From Nitriliruptoraceae bacterium (GTDB taxonomy: Bacteria > Actinomycetota > Nitriliruptoria > Nitriliruptorales > Nitriliruptoraceae): a stretch of DNA of 8,489 nt. Position numbers and translations under genes: made by a program. Under the pieces are notes generated by a model. That model worked only from the letters and a program-made list of their open reading frames with translations, was not told the DNA's origin and did not search any database. Shown piece by piece: positions 4,533-8,489 of this stretch. Each line of letters starts with the position of its first letter. Position 1 is the stretch's first letter. The stretch covers positions 1-8,489 of the forward strand of contig SLLJ01000049.1 of assembly GCA_007134165.1 (NCBI GenBank). Reading direction: 5' to 3'.

Positions 4533-7202
4533 TCACAGGCGGATCCGGCGCGCCCCACCGACGTGCCGGTAGCGCTCGGGCAGGCAGGTCAGCACGACGA
4601 CCTGGCTGTGTTCGCCGGCCTCGCGCAGCACCGCGCCAAGCCGTTCGAGCCGGCTCGGATCGGTGTTGCCCAGCGCGTCGTCGAACAGCAACAGGCCACC
4701 CTTCTCCCCCAGCAGCCGGGCGCAGGCCAGCCGGCCGAGCAGCGCGAGCTGTTCGCGCGCCCCGACCGACAACTGCTCGAGGTCGAGCCAGAGCCCGTCG
4801 AGGTGACGCCGCGCGATCCGCAGGTCGTCGTCGAGCTCGAGGTCGAAGCCCGGACCGTGCAGCATCCGTCCGTAGGTGATGAGCTGGCTGCGCAGCGGCT
4901 CCGCGTACCGCTCCCGGGCCAGATCCCGGTGCCGTGACAAGGTCTCGTGCAACCGCCGTGCGGCCCCGGCCCGGCGCAGCAGACCGACCAGCCGGTTGCG
5001 GGCATGCTCGAGGTCGGTGTCGAGCTCCTCGCGCTGCTCCCATAGTCCGTCCCCGCCGAGCGCGGCGATACGCACGCGTAGCTCCCGCAACTGCTGCTCG
5101 GCCTCGGCGCGCCGCTGCTCAGCATCCGCGGCGACCTGCTGCGCATTGGCGAGCAGGGCACGCACGGTGTCGGGATTGGCGGCCGCGAGCTCGGTCTCGG
5201 CGCGGCTGACCGCGTCGGCGCTGCCCTGCCGGGACGCCTCGAGGTCGTGCAGTCGCCCGGTGAGTTCGTCGTCGGCGAGCGCATCGAGTTCCTCCCCGAG
5301 CTCCGCACGGCGCGAGCCGGCACGCTCGCGGGCCGCCTGCTCCCGGGTGCGGTGGCCGATCACGGCGGCGCGGTGACGCTCGACCTCGGCCCGGGCCGAT
5401 TCCACCGTCTGCTCGGGGTCGGTCACCTGCTCCTCGGCCGTGCGTTCGGCGGCGGTTGCGGCGCTCAGCGCGGCCTGCGCGGCGTCGATGCCGTCGGGCA
5501 GCGGCAGGGCCGCCTCCCGCCGGCCCGTCTGCTCCGCCTCCCGCCGGCCCGTCTGCTCCGTCAGTCGACGGGCAAGCCGGTCGATGTCCCCGTCGAGCTG
5601 TTCAGCGCTGCTGGCCTCCAGTGCCCGCTCCCGGTCGCGGGCTGCGTCCTGCTCGGCCCGTTCATCCTCGCGGCGGCGGCGGTGGGCGGCCTCGGCGGCG
5701 GCGAGGTCCTCGACCCCGGTCTGGTCGAGCTCGGCCTGCAGTTGGGCCTGCGCCCGGCGGTGGGCCTCGCGGCGGTCCTCGCTCCCCGCGCCGGCGCGAA
5801 CCTCGATGGTGCCGACCTCCTCAAGGCGCAGGGTGAGTGCGTCAGCCACCGGCCAGCTGCGCTCCTCCCCCGCCGTCAGACGCTCCGGGCGGCCGTCGGT
5901 CTCGACCTCGAGGTCGCGGACGGGGTCGATGCGCACCTGGGGACTGGCCACCTCCAGGGCCGCCCGGGTGCGAACGGTCTCGGTGTGTGCCGCACGTAGC
6001 CGGTCGAGCGTGGCCTCGTCGATGGGGTTGGCCGCCAGCCGGCCGCGGGCTTCGCGCAGGGCGGTCAGCGCCCGTGCGGCCCGATCGCTGCGCACCTGCA
6101 ACGCGTCGAGCTGGTCGCGGTCGCGTAGCTGGTCGAGGTCGGCCTGCGCCTGCTCGCGTCGACGGCGTGCGGTGCGCAGCCGCTCTTGGGCCGCGTCAAC
6201 CGCAGTGCGAGCGTCATCGAGGCGGAGCAGCGCGGCGTCCCGGTCGGCTTCGACCTCGGCGGCCTGCGTTGCCTCGGTGGTCGCCGCGGTGTCGAGCTCG
6301 GCGAGTTCATCGCGCAGCTGCTCGCGCCGCAGCCGTCGCTGGTCGAGCCGCTCGAGCTCGTGCTCGGCTTCCCGGAGCTCGTGCTGCCGGGCCGAGAGCT
6401 GCTGCTCGAGGCTGTCCACGGCCGCCTGCTGGCGCACCAACTGCTCGGCGGCGCTGCGGGCGCTGCGCGCCTGGTCGCGCAGGCCGGGCAGCTCACGGGT
6501 GAGCCGGTCGGCCCGCTCCACGTCGCTCTGAAGCGCTTCACGGCGTGTGTCGAGTTCGGCGAGTGCGCCGTCGAGGCGCTCGACCTCCGCCCGCGCGTCG
6601 CGCAGCAGTGGCTTCTCGCTCCCGGTCTTGAGCGTGGCGTAGCGCTCGTACTCTTCACGCGCCCGGGCCAGCACCCCGAGCTCTCGGTCGCCGATGGCCC
6701 CGACGTCGCCGTGCTCGGCGAGCACACCCGCCAGCCCGGCGGACTCCCCGGGGCTGACCTGCACCAGCCCGTCGGCCTGCCGCAGTCGCAGCGATGACCA
6801 CAGTTGCAGGTCGATGGCCTGTGCGAGCAGGTGCCCCACCCGGTCGTGCGCCGCGTCGCCGTCCAGGCTGTCGGCGCCGGCGCCGGAGATGCTCAGCGTG
6901 GTGCGGGTGCGCTTGAGGTAGCGCTTGGCGTAGACGAGATGGCTGTCGCCCACCTGCAGTTCGGCTTCGACCTCCGGGGGCTCTCCGATGCCGGTCGTCT
7001 GCAGGCTGCGCACGTGGGCGTGCTTGCTCGAGTCCTTGTAGGTCAGCAGCACGTCGAGCGCGTCACCAAGGGTGCTCTTGCCGACCTCGTTGTCCCCCTC
7101 GATCACCACCACGCCGGTGGTCGAGCCGTCGGGCCGGGTGAGATCGACGGTCCGGTCCGCGATTCCGCGGACGTTGCTCAGGTGCAGGCGCAGCAGCCTC
7201 AT
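4533..7202 (-). CDS. SMC/Rad50-like AAA ATPase, YhaN type (SbcC-like)
   Basis: This gene encodes 889 residues, starting MRLLRLHLSNVRGIADR like other SbcC/RecF/SMC-type ATPases. Walker A is GDNEVGKST at 36-44. A possible Q-loop lies at LRLRQADG near 138-145. A first coiled coil covers about 175-415, a beta-rich insert about 416-475, a second coil about 476-760, and the C-terminal head about 775-889. In that head are the ABC signature LSVGAREQ (811-818), Walker B LLLFDD (837-842) with the D-loop GNTD, and VVVLTCLPERY. No CxxC zinc hook is visible; the insert between the coils is instead like that of the YhaN family. Such ATPases drive conformational change in a partner nuclease at DNA ends or hairpins. 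The ATG shares four bases (ATGA) with the nuclease stop, so the pair is translationally coupled and probably made in fixed ratio. The frame stays open upstream to 7934, but that stretch is a shadow of the nuclease gene. Walker B ends in Asp-Asp where Asp-Glu is more usual. Confidence 0.92.
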   Translation of the reverse strand: MRLLRLHLSNVRGIADRTVDLTRPDGSTTGVVVIEGDNEVGKSTLGDALDVLLTYKDSSKHAHVRSLQTTGIGEPPEVEAELQVGDSHLVYAKRYLKRTRTTLSISGAGADSLDGDAAHDRVGHLLAQAIDLQLWSSLRLRQADGLVQVSPGESAGLAGVLAEHGDVGAIGDRELGVLARAREEYERYATLKTGSEKPLLRDARAEVERLDGALAELDTRREALQSDVERADRLTRELPGLRDQARSARSAAEQLVRQQAAVDSLEQQLSARQHELREAEHELERLDQRRLRREQLRDELAELDTAATTEATQAAEVEADRDAALLRLDDARTAVDAAQERLRTARRRREQAQADLDQLRDRDQLDALQVRSDRAARALTALREARGRLAANPIDEATLDRLRAAHTETVRTRAALEVASPQVRIDPVRDLEVETDGRPERLTAGEERSWPVADALTLRLEEVGTIEVRAGAGSEDRREAHRRAQAQLQAELDQTGVEDLAAAEAAHRRRREDERAEQDAARDRERALEASSAEQLDGDIDRLARRLTEQTGRREAEQTGRREAALPLPDGIDAAQAALSAATAAERTAEEQVTDPEQTVESARAEVERHRAAVIGHRTREQAARERAGSRRAELGEELDALADDELTGRLHDLEASRQGSADAVSRAETELAAANPDTVRALLANAQQVAADAEQRRAEAEQQLRELRVRIAALGGDGLWEQREELDTDLEHARNRLVGLLRRAGAARRLHETLSRHRDLARERYAEPLRSQLITYGRMLHGPGFDLELDDDLRIARRHLDGLWLDLEQLSVGAREQLALLGRLACARLLGEKGGLLLFDDALGNTDPSRLERLGAVLREAGEHSQVVVLTCLPERYRHVGGARRIRL
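5511..5558 (-). repeat. perfect 24-bp tandem duplication in the ATPase coil
   Basis: Bases 5511-5534 and 5535-5558 are identical. On the minus strand each encodes EQTGRREA (residues 549-556 and 557-564) in the second coiled coil. It is in frame, but eight residues is not a whole number of heptads, so the register shifts by one unless compensated. Confidence 0.95.
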
Positions 7203-8329
7203 GCGCGCACCACCAGGCGGTGCAGCAGCGCCAAGGCGTCGCTGGCCTCTGCTGCGTCCTCTCCCCCGGCGCCCGCCTCTGCACGCAGTTCCTGCACCGC
7301 GCCGGCCACGAACCCGCCCACGTCCATGGTCTCGAGGTCGTGCTCGTCGGGGACCGTTACGAGCTCCCAGTGCCGCTGCCATCGACGCAGCGCCCCGAGG
7401 CGCTGCTCGGCGTCGTCCAGCGCCTGCTCGAGGCGGCGGTGCTCGGTCAGGTTCAGCGCGCCACGGATCCCGATCCGCACGATCGTGCGGGGCTTGTCCT
7501 CGGGGGCCTCCAGCCACCGCTGTATCTCGGCGAGGTCCTCGGCGCCGGCCACGTCGAACACTCGTTGGCGGAACGACCACCGACCGACGCGGTGCTCGGT
7601 GACCTGCACGGAGCCGCGGTCGACCTCGACGAGCAGCGCGCGGGCTGGGTTCTCCTCGGTATGACGGGTGGGTTCTGGCGCCCCCGAGAACCAGATGCGT
7701 CCCGTGCGGCCCACCGAAGTGGCCGAGTGCCGGTCGCCGAGCGCCACATAGTGCAGGAGGCCGGCATCCACCGCCTGCTCGAGCGGCGCGGTCGGCAGCA
7801 GGCCGACCTGCTCGAAGTCGCCGCTGACCTCGGGTACCCCACCGTGGGCCAGCAGGACCCGGATACCGTCGCTGTCCGGCAGGTCCTCGAGCAGGTCGAG
7901 CGCCGGATTGCGTACCGGATGCTTCACCGGCCACGGTGCCCCCACCACCTCGACGTCGTCGGCGACGCAGATCGGATCGGCGTCGGTCACCACGCGCACC
8001 TGCGAAGGGGCGTGCTCGACGAACGCCTCCGAGGTCAGCACACTGCCCGCATCGAGGGGGTCGTGGTTGCCCGGCAGCAGCAGGACGGGGACGTCGGGGA
8101 AGCCACGCAGCACCTCGCAGGTGCGAAGCACCGTGCGCCGGTCGACCTGGTTGTCGTCGAACACGTCGCCGGCGACGAGCACGAACGCGGCGTCGTGTTC
8201 GGCCGCGAGCCGACCCACCGCCGCCACGGCATCGAGCCGGTCCTGGGTGAAGCGGGCCCGGGCCTCGTCGCTCAGGAACCGGCCGCGCATCCCCAGTTGC
8301 CAGTCGGCGGTGTGCACGAACCTGACCAT
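7199..8329 (-). CDS. Mre11/SbcD-like DNA repair nuclease (metallophosphoesterase)
   Basis: This gene encodes 376 residues with a calcineurin-type phosphoesterase domain at about 1-225 and a capping/C-terminal region that ends in an alpha-helical stretch likely to bind the ATPase. Motifs in order are HTADWQLGM (Asp 9, Gln 11), GDVFDD (Asp 55), PGNHDP (Asn 88-His 89-Asp 90), LLAHGGVP (His 162) and ALGDRHS (Asp 199, His 201). These match the two-metal site of Mre11/SbcD, except that the usual DxH is DxQ and the usual GHxH is GDxH. The same changes occur, as I recall, in actinobacterial relatives annotated SbcCD subunit D. Expected activity is Mn-dependent nuclease action on DNA ends, controlled by the ATPase encoded directly downstream (ATGA overlap). 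The ATG is preceded by a strong GGAGGAG site. It is the first gene of the three-gene operon. No signal peptide or membrane segment is seen. Confidence 0.92.
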   Translation of the reverse strand: MVRFVHTADWQLGMRGRFLSDEARARFTQDRLDAVAAVGRLAAEHDAAFVLVAGDVFDDNQVDRRTVLRTCEVLRGFPDVPVLLLPGNHDPLDAGSVLTSEAFVEHAPSQVRVVTDADPICVADDVEVVGAPWPVKHPVRNPALDLLEDLPDSDGIRVLLAHGGVPEVSGDFEQVGLLPTAPLEQAVDAGLLHYVALGDRHSATSVGRTGRIWFSGAPEPTRHTEENPARALLVEVDRGSVQVTEHRVGRWSFRQRVFDVAGAEDLAEIQRWLEAPEDKPRTIVRIGIRGALNLTEHRRLEQALDDAEQRLGALRRWQRHWELVTVPDEHDLETMDVGGFVAGAVQELRAEAGAGGEDAAEASDALALLHRLVVRA

Positions 8330-8331
8330 CG

Positions 8332-8338
8332 CTCCTCC
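8332..8338 (-). promoter_or_regulatory. strong Shine-Dalgarno site of the nuclease gene
   Basis: The minus strand reads GGAGGAG two bases before the ATG at 8329; the GGAGG core ends four bases before it. It is the strongest site in the operon and marks its first gene. Confidence 0.7.
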
Positions 8339-8434
8339 GATCGCGGGCTGGTGGCGGCGCCCTGCCCCTGCCCGGCAGTGAGCCGACGGTTCAGCGCCCG
8401 TCGGTCACCACGCGCCCCACCCTAACCGGGGTCT

Positions 8435-8488
8435 GCGACCGTTCGCGGCAATGGCGCGTGGCAGTTGTCGACGACACCCACCGGTGGG
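8435..8488. promoter_or_regulatory. palindrome-rich leader upstream of the nuclease operon
   Basis: Three inverted repeats lie 106-159 bases before the nuclease ATG: GCGACCGTTCGC (8435-8446, one mismatched pair), TGTCGACGACA (8466-8476, perfect 5-bp arms around an A) and CCCACCGGTGGG (8477-8488, perfect). The last two abut. They could be operator half-sites for the operon or for a divergent gene beyond the window. On the minus strand a weak TAGGGT -10-like hexamer lies nearer the gene, around 8419-8424, without a good -35 box. None matches a regulator I can name. From 8330 to 8434 I see no gene. Confidence 0.3.
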
Positions 8489-8489
8489 A

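Noticed and set aside
4517..4558. Longer start (GTG at 4558) for the HD protein
   Set aside because: It would overlap the ATPase by 26 bases. The GTG at 4516 has a GGGAG site at proper distance and matches the family's N-terminal length.
5247..6531. Long plus-strand frames inside the ATPase gene (250 and 363 codons)
   Set aside because: They are antisense to a coiled-coil coding region rich in Glu/Arg/Ala codons; the translations are repetitive Ser/Arg/Ala or Gly/Leu with no recognisable domain.
7203..7934. Upstream extension of the ATPase to 1133 residues
   Set aside because: The extra 244 residues are an Arg/Gly/Pro-rich shadow of the nuclease gene in another frame. The family start MRLLRLHLSNVRGI begins at 7202 with an ATGA overlap.
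3902..8329. Known anti-phage system by name
   Set aside because: SMC-like ATPases and Mre11-like nucleases occur in defence systems, but no defence marker, mobile element or other defence gene is visible here, and the YhaO-YhaN/SbcCD repair reading is simpler.
7220..8425. 401-codon plus-strand frame opposite the nuclease gene
   Set aside because: The minus strand encodes a complete metallophosphoesterase with ordered motifs and a strong Shine-Dalgarno site; the plus-strand translation has no recognisable family.
8435..8446. LexA (SOS) box upstream of the repair operon
   Set aside because: GCGACCGTTCGC has the right half-site flavour but no 4-base spacer and one mismatched pair, so it is not the actinobacterial CGAAC-N4-GTTCG site.

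Overview
The window is very GC-rich, with strong G/C preference at third codon positions, GTG as well as ATG starts, and long spurious open frames on both strands. This points to a high-GC actinobacterium (Actinomycetota). The wax ester synthase/DGAT-type acyltransferase and the actinobacterial flavour of the nuclease/ATPase pair fit that. A deep lineage such as Nitriliruptoria is possible, but I cannot establish it from sequence alone. I see no rRNA, tRNA, CRISPR array, insertion sequence, integrase or phage gene.

Left part, plus strand: the window opens inside a DUF1028 protein (1-890) lacking only its first one or two codons. It ends just before a hairpin at 904-919. A 268-base gap (891-1158) holds that hairpin, a doubtful minus-strand ORF, and the leader of a complete WS/DGAT acyltransferase (1159-2550) that would make storage lipid (wax esters or triacylglycerol). 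A 38-codon ORF overlaps the acyltransferase stop by GTGA (2547-2663).

Middle, plus strand: about 2739-3841 is a broken PAS-PAS-GGDEF signalling gene. Its domain remnants lie in three successive frames, with two in-frame stops and two single-base frameshifts, each of which can be undone by removing one base from a short C or G run. It would have been a diguanylate cyclase-type c-di-GMP protein, and it carries AGDEF instead of GGDEF.

Right part, minus strand, transcribed leftwards from about 8400: a compact three-gene operon. It encodes an Mre11/SbcD-like nuclease (8329-7199), an SMC/Rad50-like ATPase of the YhaN type (7202-4533, ATGA overlap) and a RelA/SpoT-type HD phosphohydrolase (4516-3902, 16-base gap). 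The first two almost certainly form a DNA-end-processing complex like SbcCD, Mre11-Rad50 or YhaO-YhaN. The HD enzyme is the unusual partner and the most interesting feature here. A hairpin follows the operon at its convergent border with the broken GGDEF gene, and a palindrome-rich leader lies upstream (8435-8488).
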